Below, one piece after another: positions 47,101 through 62,376 of a stretch of 64,000 bases of DNA. Location of the stretch: contig CM037874.1 of NCBI GenBank assembly GCA_021292105.1, positions 27,659,083 to 27,723,082 on the forward strand. Reading direction: 5' to 3'. Within the stretch, counting starts at the first letter, position 1, and the number at the start of each line of letters is the position of its first letter. The DNA is from Anadara kagoshimensis. Its lineage: Eukaryota; Mollusca; Bivalvia; Arcoida; Arcidae. The notes under the pieces were generated by a model. The model searched no databases. It was not told the origin of the DNA and saw only the letters and a program-made list of their open reading frames with translations. A program made the position numbers and the translations under genes.

Positions 47101-50100
47101 ATTGGTTATATCTATGACGTATGGTAGACATAAAACAAAGGTGGAATGGTTATATATCTATGTCGTATGGTAGACATGAAAACAAAGGTGGATTGGTTAT
47201 ATATCTATGACGTATGGTAGACATAAAAACAAAGGTGGAATGGTTATATATCTATGATGTATGGTAGATATGACAACAAAGGTAGATTGGTTATATATCT
47301 ATGACGTATGGTAGACATGAAAACAAAGGTGGATTGGTTATATATCTATGACGTATGGTAGACATGACAACAAAGGTGGATTGGTTATATATCTATGTCG
47401 TATGGTAGACATGAAAACAAAGGTGGATTGGTTATATATCTATGACGTATGGTAGACATGACAACAAAGGTGGATTGGTTTATATCTATGACGTATGGTA
47501 GACATAAAAAAAAGGTGGATGGTTATATATCTATTAGGACGTATGGTAGACATGACAACAAAGGTGGATTGGTTATATATCTATGACGAGGGTAGACATG
47601 ACAACAAAGGTGGCTTGGTTGTATATCTATGACGTATGGTAGACATGAAAATAAAGATGGATTGGTTATATATCTATGATGTATGGTAGATATGACAACA
47701 AAGGTAGATTGGTTATATATCTATGACGTATGGTAGACATGAAAACAAAGGTGGATTGGTTATATATCTATGACGTATGGTAGACATGACAACAAAGGTG
47801 GATTGGTTATATATCTATGTCGTATGGTAGACATGAAAACAAAGGTGGATTGGTTATATATCTATGACGTATGGTAGACATGACAACAAAGGTGGATTGG
47901 TTATATATCTATGACGTATGGTAGACATAAAAACAAAGGTGGAATGGTTATATATCTATGACGTATGGTAGACATGACAACAAAGGTGGATTGGTTATAT
48001 ATATCTATGTCGTATGGTAGACATGAAAACAAAGGTGGATTGGTTATATATCTATGACGTATGGTAGACATGACAACAAAGGTGGATGGTTATATATCTA
48101 TGACGTATGGTAGACATAAAAACAAAGGTAGATTGGTTATATATCTATGACGTATGGTAGATATGACAACAAAGGTAGATTGGTTATATATCTATGACGT
48201 ATGGTAGACATGAAAACAAAGGTGGATTGGTTATATATCTATGACGTATGGTAAACATGAAAACAAAGGTGAATTCGTTATATATCTATGACGTATGGTA
48301 AACATGACGACAAAGGTGGATTTGGTATATATCTATGACGTATTGTAGACATGAAAACAAAGGTGGCTTGGTTATATATCTATGACGTATGGTAGATATG
48401 ACAACAAAGGTAGATTGGTTATATATCTATGGCGTATGGTAGACATAACAACAAAGGTGGATTGGATTGGTTATATATCTATGACGTATGGTAGACATGA
48501 AAACAAAGGCGGATTGGTTATATATCTATGACGTATGGTAGATATGACAACAAAGGTGGATTGGTTATATATCTATGGCGTATGGTAGACATGACAACAA
48601 AGGTGGATTGAGATTGGTTATATATCTATGACGTATGGTAGACATGAAAACAAAGGCGGATTGGTTATATATCTATGACGTATGGTAAACATGACAACAA
48701 AGGTAGATTGGTTATATATCTATGGCGTATGGTAGACATGACAACAAAGATGGATTGGATTAGTTATATATCTATGACGTATGGTAGATATGACAAAAAG
48801 GTGGATTGGTTATATATCTATGACGTATGATAGACATGAAAACAAAGGTAGATTGGTTATATCTATGACGTATGGTGGGCATGACAACAAAGATTGATTG
48901 GTTATATATCTATGACGTATGGTAGACATGACGGCAAAGGTGGATTGGTTATATATCTATGACGCATGGTAGACATGAAAACAAAGGTGGATTGGTTATA
49001 TATCTATGGCGTATGGTAGACATGACAACAAAGATGGATTGGATTGGTTATATATCTATGACGTATGGTAGATATGACAACAAAGGTGGATTGGTTATAT
49101 ATCTATGACGTATGATAGACATGAAAAAAAGATGGATTGGTTATATATCTATGGCGTATGGTAGACATGACAACAAAGATGGATTGGATTGGTTATATAT
49201 CTATGACGTATGATAGACATGAAAACAAAGGTAGATTGGTTATATATCTATGACGTATGGTGGGCATGACAACAAAGGTTGATTGGTTATATATCTATGA
49301 CGTATGGTAGACATGACGGCAAAGGTGGATTGGTTATATATCTATGACGCATGGTAGACATGAAAACAAAGGTGGATTGGTTATATATCTATGGCGTATG
49401 GTAGACATGACAACAAAGATGGATTGGATTGGTTATATATCTATGACGTATGGTAGATATGACAACAAAGGTGGATTGGTTATATATCTATGACGTATGA
49501 TAGACATGAAAACAAAGATGGATTGGTTATATATCTATGGCGTATGGTAGACATGACAACAAAGATGGATTGGATTGGTTATATATCTATGACGTATGGT
49601 AGATATGACAACAAAGGTGGATTGGTTATATATCTATGGCGTATGGTGGGCATGACAACAAAGGTTGATTGGTTATATATCTATGACGTATGGTAGACAT
49701 GACGGCAAAGGTGGATTGGTTATATATCTATGACGTATGGTAGACATGAAAACAAAGGTGGATTGGTTATATATCTGTGGCGTATGGTAGACATGACAAC
49801 AAAGATGGATTGGATTGGTTATATATCTATGACGTATGGTAGATATGACAACAAAGGTGGATTGGTTATATATCTATGACGTATGATAGACATGAAAACA
49901 AAGGTGGATTGGTTATATATCTATGGCGTATGGTAGACATGACAACAAAGATGGATTGGATTGGTTATATATCTATGACGTATGGTAGATATGACAACAA
50001 AGGTCGATTGTTTATATATGTATGACGTATGATAGACATGAAAACAAAGATGGATTGGTTATATATCTATGACGTATGGTAGACATGACAACAAAGATGG

Positions 50101-53100
50101 ATTGGATTGGTTATATATCTATGACGTATGATAGACATGAAAACAAAGGTAGATTGGTTATATATCTATGACGTATGGTGGGCATGACAACAAAGGTTGA
50201 TTGGTTATATATCTATGACGTATGGTAGACATGACGGCAAAGGTGGATTGGTTATATATCTATGACGCATGGTAGACATGAAAACAAAGGTGGATTGGTT
50301 ATATATCTATGACGTATGGTAAACATGACGACAAAGGTGGATTGGTTATATATCTATGGCGTATGGTAGACATGACAACAAAGGTGGATTGGATTGGTTA
50401 TATATCTATGACGTATGGTAGATATGACAACAAAGGTGGATTGGTTATATATCTATGACGTATGGTAGACATGACAACAAAGGTGGATTGGATTGGTTAT
50501 ATATCTATGACGTATGGTAGATATGACAACAAAGGTGGATTGGTTATATAACTATGACGTATGGTAGATATGACAACAAAGGTGGATTCGTTATATATCT
50601 ATGCCGTATGGTAGACATGAAAACAAAGGTGGATTGGTTATATAACTATGACGTATGGTAGATATGACAACAAAGGTGGATTGGTTATATATCTATGACG
50701 TATGGTAGACATGACGGCAAAGGTGGATTGGTTATATATCTATGACGCATGGTAGACGTGACAACAAAGGTGGATTGGTTATATCTCTATAACGTATGGT
50801 AGGTATGACAACAAAGGTGGAATGGTTATATATCTATGACGTATGGTAGACATGACAACAAAGGTGGATTGGTTATATATCTATGACGTATGGTAGACAT
50901 GACAACAAAGGTGGAATGGTTATATATCTATGACGTATGGTAGACATGAAAACAAAGGTGGATTGGTTATATTTCTATTACGTATGGTAGATATGACAAC
51001 AAAGGTAGATTGGTTATATATCTATGACGTATGGTAGACATGACAACAAAGGTAGATTGGTTATATATCTATGACGTATGGTAGGTACGGCAACAAAGGT
51101 GGATTGGTTATATATCTATGACGTATGGTGGGCATGACAACAAAGGTGGATTGGTTATATATCTATGGCGTATGGTAGACATGAAAACAAAGGTGGATTG
51201 GTTATATTTCTATGACGTATGGTAGATATGACAACAAAGGTAGATTGGTTATATATCTATGACGTATGGTAGGTACGGCTACAAAGGTGGATTGGTTATA
51301 TATCTATGGCGTATGGTAGACATGAAAACAAAGGTGGATTGGTTATATTTCTATGACGTATGGTAGATATGACAACAAAGGTAGATTGGTTATATATCTA
51401 AGACGTATGGTAGGTACGGCAACAAAGGTGGATTGGTTATATATCTATGACGTATGGTGGGCATGACAACAAAGGTGGATTGGTTATATATCTATGGCGT
51501 ATGGTAGACATGACAACAAAGGTGGATTGGATTGGTTATATATCTATGACGTATGGTAGACATGAAAACAAAGGCGGATTGGATATATATCTATGACGTA
51601 TGGTAGACATGACAACAAAGGTGGATTGGATTGGTTATATATCTATGACGTATGGTAGACATGACAACAAAGGTGGATTGGATTGGTTATATATCTATGA
51701 CGTATGGTAGACATGAAAACAAAGGTGGATTGGTTATATATCTATGGCGTATGGTAGACATGAAACAAAGGTGGATTGTATTGGTTATATATCTATGCGT
51801 ATGGTAGACATGACAACAAAGGTGGATTGGATTGGTTATATATCTATGACGTATGGTAGACATGAAAACAAAGGTGGATTGGTTATATATCTATGGCGTA
51901 TGGTAGACATGACAACAAAGGTGGATTGGATTGGTTATATATCTATGACGTATGGTAGACATGAAAACAAAGGCGGATTGGTTATATATCTATGACGTAT
52001 GGTAGACATGAAAACAAAGGTGGATTGGTTATATATCTATGACGTATGGTAGATATGACAACAAAGGTAGATTGGTTATATATCTATGACGTATGTAGGT
52101 ACGGCTACAAAGGTGGATTGGTTATATATCTATGGCGTATGGTAGACATGAAACAAAGGTGGATTGGTTATTTTCTATGACGTATGGTAGATATGACAAC
52201 AAAGGTAGATTGGTTATATATCTAAGACGTATGGTAGGTACGGAACAAAGGTGGATTGGTTATATATCTATGACGTATGGTGGGCATGACAACAAAGGTG
52301 GATTGGTTATATATCTATGCGTATGTAGACCTGACAACAAAGGTGGATTGGTTATATATCTATGACGTATGGGGGCATGACAACAAAGGTGGATTGGTTA
52401 TATATCTATGGCGTATGGTAGACATGAAAACAAAGGTGGATTGGTTATATTTCTATGACGTATGGTAGATATGACAACAAAGGTAGATTGGTTATATATC
52501 TATGACGTATGTAGGTACGGCTACAAAGGTGGATTGGTTATATATCTATGGCGTATGGTAGACATGAAAACAAAGGTGGATTGGTTATATTCTATGACGA
52601 TGGTAGATATGACAACAAAGGTAGATTGGTTATATATCTAGACGTATGGTAGGTACGGCAACAAAGGTGGATTGGTTATATATCTATGACGTATGGGGCA
52701 TGACAACAAAGGTGGATTGGTTATATATCTATGCGTATGGTAGACATGACAACAAAGGTGAGATTGGTTATATATCTATGACGTATGGTAGACATGAAAA
52801 CAAAGGCGGATTGGTATATATCTATGACGTATGGTAGACATGACAACAAAGGTGGATTGGATTGGTTATATATCTATGACGTATGGTAGACATGACAACA
52901 AAGGTGGATTGGATTGGTTATATATCTATGACGTATGGTAGACATGAAAACAAAGGTGGATTGGTTATATATCTATGGCGTATGGTAGACATGAAAACAA
53001 AGGTGGATTGTATTGGTTATATATCTATGGCGTATGGTAGACATGACAACAAAGGTGGATTGGATTGGTTATATATCTATGACGTATGGTAGACATGAAA

Positions 53101-56100
53101 ACAAAGGTGGATTGGTTATATATCTATGGCGTATGGTAGACATGACAACAAAGGTGATTGGATTGGTTATATATCTATGACGTATGGTAGACATGAAAAC
53201 AAAGGGATTGGTTATATATCTATGACGTATGGTAGACAGAAAACAAAGGTGGATTGGTATATATCTATGACGTATGGTAGATATGACAACAAAGGTAGAT
53301 TGGTTTATAATCTATGACGTATGGCAGGTACGGCAACAAAGGTGGATTGGTTATATATCTATGGCGTATGGTGGGCATGACAACAAAGGTGGATTGGTTA
53401 TATATCTATGACGTATGGTAGACATGAAACAAAGGGGATTGGTTATATATCTATGACGTATGGTAGATATGACAACAAAGGTAGATTGGTTATATATCTA
53501 TGACGTATGGTAGGTACGGCAACAAAGGTGGATTGGTTATATAACTATGACGTATGGTGGGCATGACAACAAAGGTGGATTGGTTATATATCTATGACGT
53601 GTGTTAGGTATGAAAACAAATGTGGATTGGTTATATATCTATAACCTATGGTAGGTATGACAACAAAGGTGGATTGGCTATATATCTATAACGTGTGGTA
53701 TGTTTGACAACAAAGGTGGATTGGTAATATATCTATGACGTTTGTTAGGTATGACAACAAAGGCGGATTGGCTATATAACTATAACGTGTGGTATGTTTG
53801 ACAACAAAGGTGGATTGGTTATATATCTATGACGTATGGTAGATATGACAACAAAGGTGGATTGGTTATATATCTATGACGTATGGTAGATATGACAACA
53901 AAGGTTGATTGTTTATATATCTATGACGTATGGTAGATATGACAACAAAGATAGATTGGTTATATATCTATGACGTATGGTAGACATGAAAACAAAGGTG
54001 GATTGGTTATATATCTATGACGTATGGTAGACATGACAACAACGGTGGATTGGTTATATATCTATGACGTATGGTAGACATGACAACAAAGGTGGATTGG
54101 ATTGGTTATATATCTATGACGTATGGTAGACATGAAAACAAAGGGGGATTTGTTATATATCTATGACGTATGGTAGACATGACAACAAAGGTGGCTTGGT
54201 TATATATTTATGACGTATGGTAGGTATGACAACAAAGGTAGATTGGTTATATATATTTATGACGTATGGTAGACATGAAAACAAAGGTGGATTGGTTAAT
54301 ATCTATGACGTATGGTAGACATGACAACAAAGGTAGATTGCTTATATATCTATGGCGTATGGTAGACATGACAACAAAGGTGGACTGGATTGGTTATATA
54401 TCTATGACGTATGGTAGACATGAAAACAAAGGTGGATTGGTTATATATCTATGACGAGGGGTAGACATGACAACAAAGGTGGATTGGATTGGTTATATAT
54501 CTATGACGTATGGTAGACATGACAACAAAGGTGGATTGGATTGGTTATATATCTATGACGTATGGTAGACATGAAAACAAAGGTGGATTGGTTATATATC
54601 TATGGCGTATGGTAGACATGAAAACAAAGGTGGATTGTATTGGTTATATATCTATGGCGTATGGTAGACATGACAACAAAGGTGGATTGGATTGGTTATA
54701 TATCTATGACGTATGGTAGACATGAAAACAAAGGTGGATTGGTTATATATCTATGGCGTATGGTAGACATGACAACAAAGGTGGATTGGATTGGTTATAT
54801 ATCTATGACGTATGGTAGACATGAAAACAAAGGCGGATTGGTTATATATCTATGACGTATGGTAGACATGAAAAACAAAGGTGGATTGGTTATATATCTA
54901 TGACGTATGGTAGATATGACAACAAAGGTAGATTGGTTATATATATGACGTATGGTAGTACGGCAACAAAGGTGGATTGGTTAATATCTATGGCGTATGG
55001 TGGGCATGACAACAAAGGTGGATTGGTTATATATCTATGACGTATGGTAGACATGAAAACAAAGGTGGATTGGTTTATATCTATGACGTATGGTAGATAT
55101 GACAACAAAGGTAGATTGGTTATATATCTATGACGTATGGTAGGTACGGCAACAAAGGATTGGTTGGATATAACTATGACGTATGGTGGGCATGACAACA
55201 AAGGTGGATTGGTTATATATCTATGACGTGTGTTAGGTATGAAAACAAATGTGGATTGGTTATATATCTATAACCTATGGTAGGTATGACAACAAAGGTG
55301 GATTGGCTATATATCTATAACGTGTGGTATGTTTGACAACAAAGGTGGATTGGTAATATATCTATGACGTTTGTTAGGTATGACAACAAAGGCGGATTGG
55401 CTATATAACTATAACGTGTGGTATGTTTGACAACAAAGGTGGATTGGTTATATATCTATGACGTATGGTAGATATGACAACAAAGGTGGATTGGTTATAT
55501 ATCTATGACGTATGGTAGATATGACAACAAAGGTTGATTGTTTATATATCTATGACGTATGGTAGATATGACAACAAAGATAGATTGGTTATATATCTAT
55601 GACGTATGGTAGACATGAAACAAAGGTGGATTGGTTATATATCTATGACGTATGGTAGACATGACAACAACGGTGGATTGGTTATTTATATCTATGACGT
55701 ATGGTAGACATGACAACAAAGGTGGATTGGATTGGTTATATATCTATGACGTATGGTAGACATGAAAACAAAGGGGGATTTGTTATATATCTATGACGTA
55801 TGGTAGACATGACAACAAAGGTGGCTTGGTTATATATTTATGACGTATGGTAGATATGACAACAAAGGTAGATTGGTTATATATATCTATGACGTATGGT
55901 AGACATGAAAACAAAGGTGGATTGGTTATATATCTATGACGTATGGTAGACATGACAACAAAGGTAGATTGCTTATATATCTATGGCGTATGGTAGACAT
56001 GACAACAAAGGTGGACTGGATTGGTTATATATCTATGACGTATGGTAGACATGAAAACAAAGGTGGATTGGTATATATCTATGACGAGGGTAGACATGAC

Positions 56101-59100
56101 AACAAAGGTGGATTGGATTGGTTATATATCTATGACGTATGGTAGACATGACAACAAAGGTGGATTGGATTGGTTATATATCTATGACGTATGGTAGACA
56201 TGAAAACAAAGGTGGATTGGTTATATATCTATGGCGTATGGTAGACATGAAAACAAAGGTGGATGTATTGGTTATATATCTATGGCGTATGGTAGACATG
56301 ACAACAAAGGTGGATTGGATTGGTTATATATCTATGACGTATGGTAGACATGAAAACAAAGGTGGATTGGTTATATATCTTGGCGTATGGTAGACATGAC
56401 AACAAAGGTGGATTGGATTGGTTATATATCTATGACGTATGGTAGACATGAAAACAAAGGCGGATTGGTTATATATCTATGACGTATGGTAGACATGAAA
56501 ACAAAGGTGGATTGGTTATATATCTATGACGTATGGTAGATATGACAACAAAGGTAGATTGGTTATATATCTATGACGTATGGTAGGTACGGCAACAAAG
56601 GTGGATTGGTTATATATCTATGGCGTATGGTGGGCATGACAACAAAGGTGGATTGGTTATATATCTATGACGTATGGTAGACATGAAAACAAAGGTGGAT
56701 TGGTTATATATCTATGACGTATGGTAGATATGACAACAAAGGTAGATTGGTTATATATCTATGACGTATGTAGGTACGGCAACAAAGGTGGATTGGTTAT
56801 ATAACTATGACGTATGGTGGGCATGACAACAAAGGTGGATTGGTTATATATCTATGACGTGTGTTAGGTATGAAAACAAATGTGGATTGGTTATATATCT
56901 AACCTATGGTAGGTATGACAACAAAGGTGGATTGGCTATATATCTATAACGTGTGGTATGTTTGACAACAAAGGTGGATTGGTAATAATCTATGACGTTT
57001 TAGGATGACAACAAAGGCGGATGGCTATATAACTATAACGTGTGGTATGTTGACAACAAAGGTGGATTGGTTATATATCTATGACGTATGGTAGATATGA
57101 CAACAAAGGTGGATTGGTTATATATCTATGACGTATGGTAGATATGACAACAAAGGTTGATTGTTTATATATCTATGACGTATGTAGATATGACAACAAA
57201 GATAGATTGGTTATATATCTATGACGTATGGTAGACATGAAAACAAAGGGATTGGTTATATATCTATGACGTATGGTAGACATGACAACAACGGTGGATT
57301 GGTATATATCTATGACGTATGGTAGACATGACAACAAAGGTGGATTGGATTGGTTATATATCTATGACGTATGGTAGACATGAAACAAAGGGGGATTTGT
57401 TAATATCTATGCGTATGGTAGACATGACAACAAAGGTGGCTTGGATATATTTATGACGTATGGTAGATATGACAACAAAGGTAGATTGGTTATATATATC
57501 TATGACGTATGGTAGACATGAAAACAAAGGTGGATTGGTTATATATCTATGACGTATGGTAGACATGACAACAAAGGTAGATTGGTTATATATCTATGAC
57601 GTATGGTAGATATGACAACAAAGTGGCTTGGTTATATATTTATGACGTATGGTAGATATGACAACAAAGGTGGCTTGGTTATATATTTATGACGTATGGT
57701 AGATATGACAAGAAAGGTAGATTGGTTATATATCTATCACGTATGGTAGACATGACAACAAAGGTTGATTGGTTATATATCTATGCCGTATGGTAGGTAT
57801 GACAACAAAGGTGGATTGGTTATATATCAATGATGTATGGTAAAAGTGGAATGGTTATATATCTATGACGTATGGTAGGCATGGCAACAAAGATGGATTG
57901 GTTATATATCTATGACGTATGGTAGGCATGGCAACAAAGGTGGATTGGTTATATATCTATGACGTATGTTAGGTATCATAACAAAAGTGGAATGGTTATA
58001 TATCTATGACGTATGGTAGACATAAAAACAAAGGTGGATTGGTTATATATCTATGACGTATGGTAGACATGAAAACAAAGGTGGATTGGTTATATATCTA
58101 TGACGTATGGTAGGTATGACAACAAAGGTGGATTGGTTATATATCTATGACGTATGGTAAGCATGACAACAAAGGTGGATTGGTTATAAATCTATGATGT
58201 ATAGTAAGTATGAAAACAAAGGTGGATTGGTTATATATCTATGACGTACATGGTAGGTATGACAACAAAAGTGGATTGGTTATATATCTATGACGTATGG
58301 TAGGTATGACAACAAAAGTGGATTGGTTATATATCTATGACGTATGGTAGGTATGACAAATAACATGGATTGATTATATATCTAAGACGTATGGTATACA
58401 TGACAAATAAGATGGATTTGTTATATATCTATGACGTATGGGAGACATGACAAATAAGATGGATTTGTTATATATCTATGACGTATGGGAGACATGACAA
58501 ATAAGATGGATTTGTTATATATCTATGACGTATGGGAGACATGACAACAAAGGTGGATTGGTTATATATCTATGACGTATGGGAGACATGACAAATAAGA
58601 TAGATTTGTTATATATCTATGACGTATGGGAGACATGACAAATAAGATGGATTTGTTATATATCTATGACGTATGGGAGACATGACAAATAAGATGGATT
58701 TGTTATATATCTATGACGTATGGTATACATGACAAATAAGATGGATTTGTTATATATCTATGACGTATCGTAGACATGACAACAAAGGTGGATTGGTTAT
58801 ATATCTATGACGTATGGTAAACATGACAAATAAGATGGATTGGTTATATATCTATGACGTGTGGGAGACATGACAACAAATATCGATTGGTTAAATATTC
58901 ATGACGTATGTTAGGTATGACAACAAAGGTGGATGGTTATATATCTATGACGTATGGTAGGTATGACAACAAAGGTGGATTGGTTATATATCTATGACGT
59001 ATGGGAGACATGACAATAAAGATGGATTGGTTAAATATTCATGACGTATGTTAGGTATCACAACAAAGGTGGATGGTTATATATCTATGACGTATGGTAG

Positions 59101-60787
59101 GTATGACAACAAAGGTGGATTGGTTATATATCTATGACGTATGATAGACATGACAACAAAGTTGGATTGGTTATATATCTATGACGTATGGTAGACATGA
59201 CAACAAAGGTGGATTAGTTATATATCTATGACGTATGATAGACATGACAACAAAGTTGGATTTGTTATATATCTATGACGTATGGGAGACATGACAAATA
59301 AGATGGATTTGTTATATATCTATGACGTATGGGAGACATGACAACAAAGGTGGATTGGTTATATATCTATGACGTATGATAGACATGACAATAAAGTTGC
59401 ATTTGTTATATATCTATGACGTATGGGAGACATGACAAATAAGATGGATTTGTTATATATCTATGACGTATGGTAAACATGACAACAAAAGTGGATTGGT
59501 TATATATCTATGACGTATGGGAGACATGACAACAAAGGTGGATTGGTTATATATCTATGACGTATGGGAGACATGACAAATAAGATGGATTTGTTATATA
59601 TCTATGACGTATGGAGACATGACAACAAAAGTGGAGGTTAATATCTATGACGTATGGGAGACATGACAAATAAGATGATTTGTATATATCTATGACGTAT
59701 GGGGACATGACAAATAAGATGGATTTGTTATAATCTATGACGTATAGGGAGACATGACAAATAAGATGGATTTGTTATATACTAGTATCTATGACGTATG
59801 GTATACATGACAAATAAGATGGATTTGTTATATATCTATGACGTATCGTAGACATGACAACAAAGGTGGATTGGTTATATATCTATGACGTATGGTAAAC
59901 ATGACAAATAAGATGGATTTGTTATATATCTATGACGTGTGGGAGACATGACAACAAAGATGGATTGGTTAAATATTCATGACGTATGTTAGGTATGACA
60001 ACAAAGGTGGATGTGTTATATATCTATGACGTATGGTAGGATGACAAAAAGGTGGATTGGTTTATATACTATGACGTTGATAGACATGACAACAAAGTTG
60101 GATTGGTTATATATCTATGACGTATGGTAGACATGACAACAAAGGTGGATTAGTTATATATCTATGACGTATGATAGACATGACAACAAAGGTGGATTTG
60201 TTATATATCTATGACGTATGGGAGACATGACAACAAAGGTGGATTGGTTATATATCTATGACGTATGATAGACATGACAATAAAGTTGCATTTGTTATAT
60301 ATCTATGACGTATGGGAGACATGACAAATAAGATGGATTTGTTATATATCTATGACGTATGGTAAACATGACAACAAAAGTGGATTGGTTATATATCTAT
60401 GACGTATGGGAGACATGACAACAAAGGTGGATTGGTTATATATCTATGACGTATGGGAGACATGACAAATAAGATGGATTTGTTATATATCTATGACGTA
60501 TGGGAGACATGACAACAAAAGTGGATTGGTTATATATCTATGACGTATGGGAGACATGACAAATAAGATGGATTTGTTATATATCTATGACGTATGGGAG
60601 ACATGACAAATAAGATGGATTTGTTATATATCTATGACGTATGGGAGACATGACAAATAAGATGGATTTGTTATATACTAGTATCTATGACGTATGGTAT
60701 ACATGACAAATAAGATGGATTTGTTATATATCTATGACGTATCGTGACATGACAACAAATGGTGGATTGGTTATATATCTATGACGT
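44163..60787 (+). repeat. Giant tandem array, 47-bp unit, about 350 copies
   Basis: Unit parts are GATTGGTTATATATCTATGA, CGTATGGTAGACATGACAAC and AAAGGTG; a common 52-bp variant has GATTGGATTGG. Nested higher-order repeats are visible: about 2.04 kb (44.84-46.87 versus 46.88-48.87 kb), three copies of about 1.63 kb (starting near 52.84, 54.46 and 56.09 kb), and 0.9-1.1 kb near the right end. The right part (58.3-60.8 kb) is dominated by a GGGAGACATGACAAATAAG variant. Short open frames in it are by-products. The array runs into the gap, so its true length is unknown. Confidence 0.97.
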
Positions 60788-61787
60788 NNNNNNNNNNNNN
60801 NNNNNNNNNNNNNNNNNNNNNNNNNNNNNNNNNNNNNNNNNNNNNNNNNNNNNNNNNNNNNNNNNNNNNNNNNNNNNNNNNNNNNNNNNNNNNNNNNNNN
60901 NNNNNNNNNNNNNNNNNNNNNNNNNNNNNNNNNNNNNNNNNNNNNNNNNNNNNNNNNNNNNNNNNNNNNNNNNNNNNNNNNNNNNNNNNNNNNNNNNNNN
61001 NNNNNNNNNNNNNNNNNNNNNNNNNNNNNNNNNNNNNNNNNNNNNNNNNNNNNNNNNNNNNNNNNNNNNNNNNNNNNNNNNNNNNNNNNNNNNNNNNNNN
61101 NNNNNNNNNNNNNNNNNNNNNNNNNNNNNNNNNNNNNNNNNNNNNNNNNNNNNNNNNNNNNNNNNNNNNNNNNNNNNNNNNNNNNNNNNNNNNNNNNNNN
61201 NNNNNNNNNNNNNNNNNNNNNNNNNNNNNNNNNNNNNNNNNNNNNNNNNNNNNNNNNNNNNNNNNNNNNNNNNNNNNNNNNNNNNNNNNNNNNNNNNNNN
61301 NNNNNNNNNNNNNNNNNNNNNNNNNNNNNNNNNNNNNNNNNNNNNNNNNNNNNNNNNNNNNNNNNNNNNNNNNNNNNNNNNNNNNNNNNNNNNNNNNNNN
61401 NNNNNNNNNNNNNNNNNNNNNNNNNNNNNNNNNNNNNNNNNNNNNNNNNNNNNNNNNNNNNNNNNNNNNNNNNNNNNNNNNNNNNNNNNNNNNNNNNNNN
61501 NNNNNNNNNNNNNNNNNNNNNNNNNNNNNNNNNNNNNNNNNNNNNNNNNNNNNNNNNNNNNNNNNNNNNNNNNNNNNNNNNNNNNNNNNNNNNNNNNNNN
61601 NNNNNNNNNNNNNNNNNNNNNNNNNNNNNNNNNNNNNNNNNNNNNNNNNNNNNNNNNNNNNNNNNNNNNNNNNNNNNNNNNNNNNNNNNNNNNNNNNNNN
61701 NNNNNNNNNNNNNNNNNNNNNNNNNNNNNNNNNNNNNNNNNNNNNNNNNNNNNNNNNNNNNNNNNNNNNNNNNNNNNNNNNNNNNNN
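60788..61787. other. Assembly gap, exactly 1000 Ns
   Basis: The round number suggests a placeholder of unknown true size at the collapse point of the 47-bp array. The open frames of X across it are meaningless. Confidence 0.98.
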
Positions 61788-62310
61788 CACTTCTACAAAG
61801 TTTGCAGATAGATTTGACCTTAGTTTCAGGTCACAGTGACCTAGTATATAAAAATGCTAGAGATGACTTTTTCTTGTGAACCAAAAGGTCTATGGACATC
61901 AAACTTCATATATAGAATCAGTGTATAGACTTCTGCGAAGTTTGCAAACAGATTTGACCTTGACCTTAGTTCAAGGTTACAGTGGTTAAAAAATGATAAA
62001 AATGACTTCTTTTCATGAACCTAAAGATCTATAGACATCATTGTGTAGACTTATACAAATTTTGTGAATAGATTTGATCTTGACTTGCATGTCATTTGTG
62101 CAAAAAAAAAAGGCTAAGAATGACTTTTTGTCATGACCCATAAGGAATATAGTCATCAAACTTCTTACATAAAGTCATTGTGGTGAGTTCTAAAAGGTTA
62201 CAAATAGATTTGTCCTTGGTCTTTATACATGGTGATAGTGGCAGAAAATTGCTTTGATTTTGGCTAATGCACACCAAGTGAGAGATACAGGCCCTTTTGG
62301 GCCTCTTGTT
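61788..62310 (+). mobile_element. End of a tandem-core element, Helentron/pearl-like
   Basis: About four degenerate units of 120-140 bases (CTTCTGCGAAGTTTGCAAAC, AGATTTGACCTTGACCTTAG, CTATGGACATCAAACTTC) are followed by GAGAGATACAGGCCC and a hairpin AGGCCC-TTTT-GGGCCT, then CTTGTT. Tandem core plus 3' hairpin is the layout of bivalve pearl elements, now placed with nonautonomous Helentrons (recall). The 5' part is lost in the gap. Confidence 0.5.
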
Positions 62311-62376
62311 AAAATTAGAATCGTGACGTCATGGAAAAACCGGTTCAAGTACATTACGACATATGACGATGCTTAA

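Noticed and set aside
44163-60787. CRISPR-like array of regularly spaced repeats
   Set aside because: There are no unique spacers; the units are contiguous head-to-tail copies in a eukaryotic context with no cas genes.
60759-61839. Frames of about 350 codons across the N block
   Set aside because: They consist of unknown residues spanning an assembly gap.
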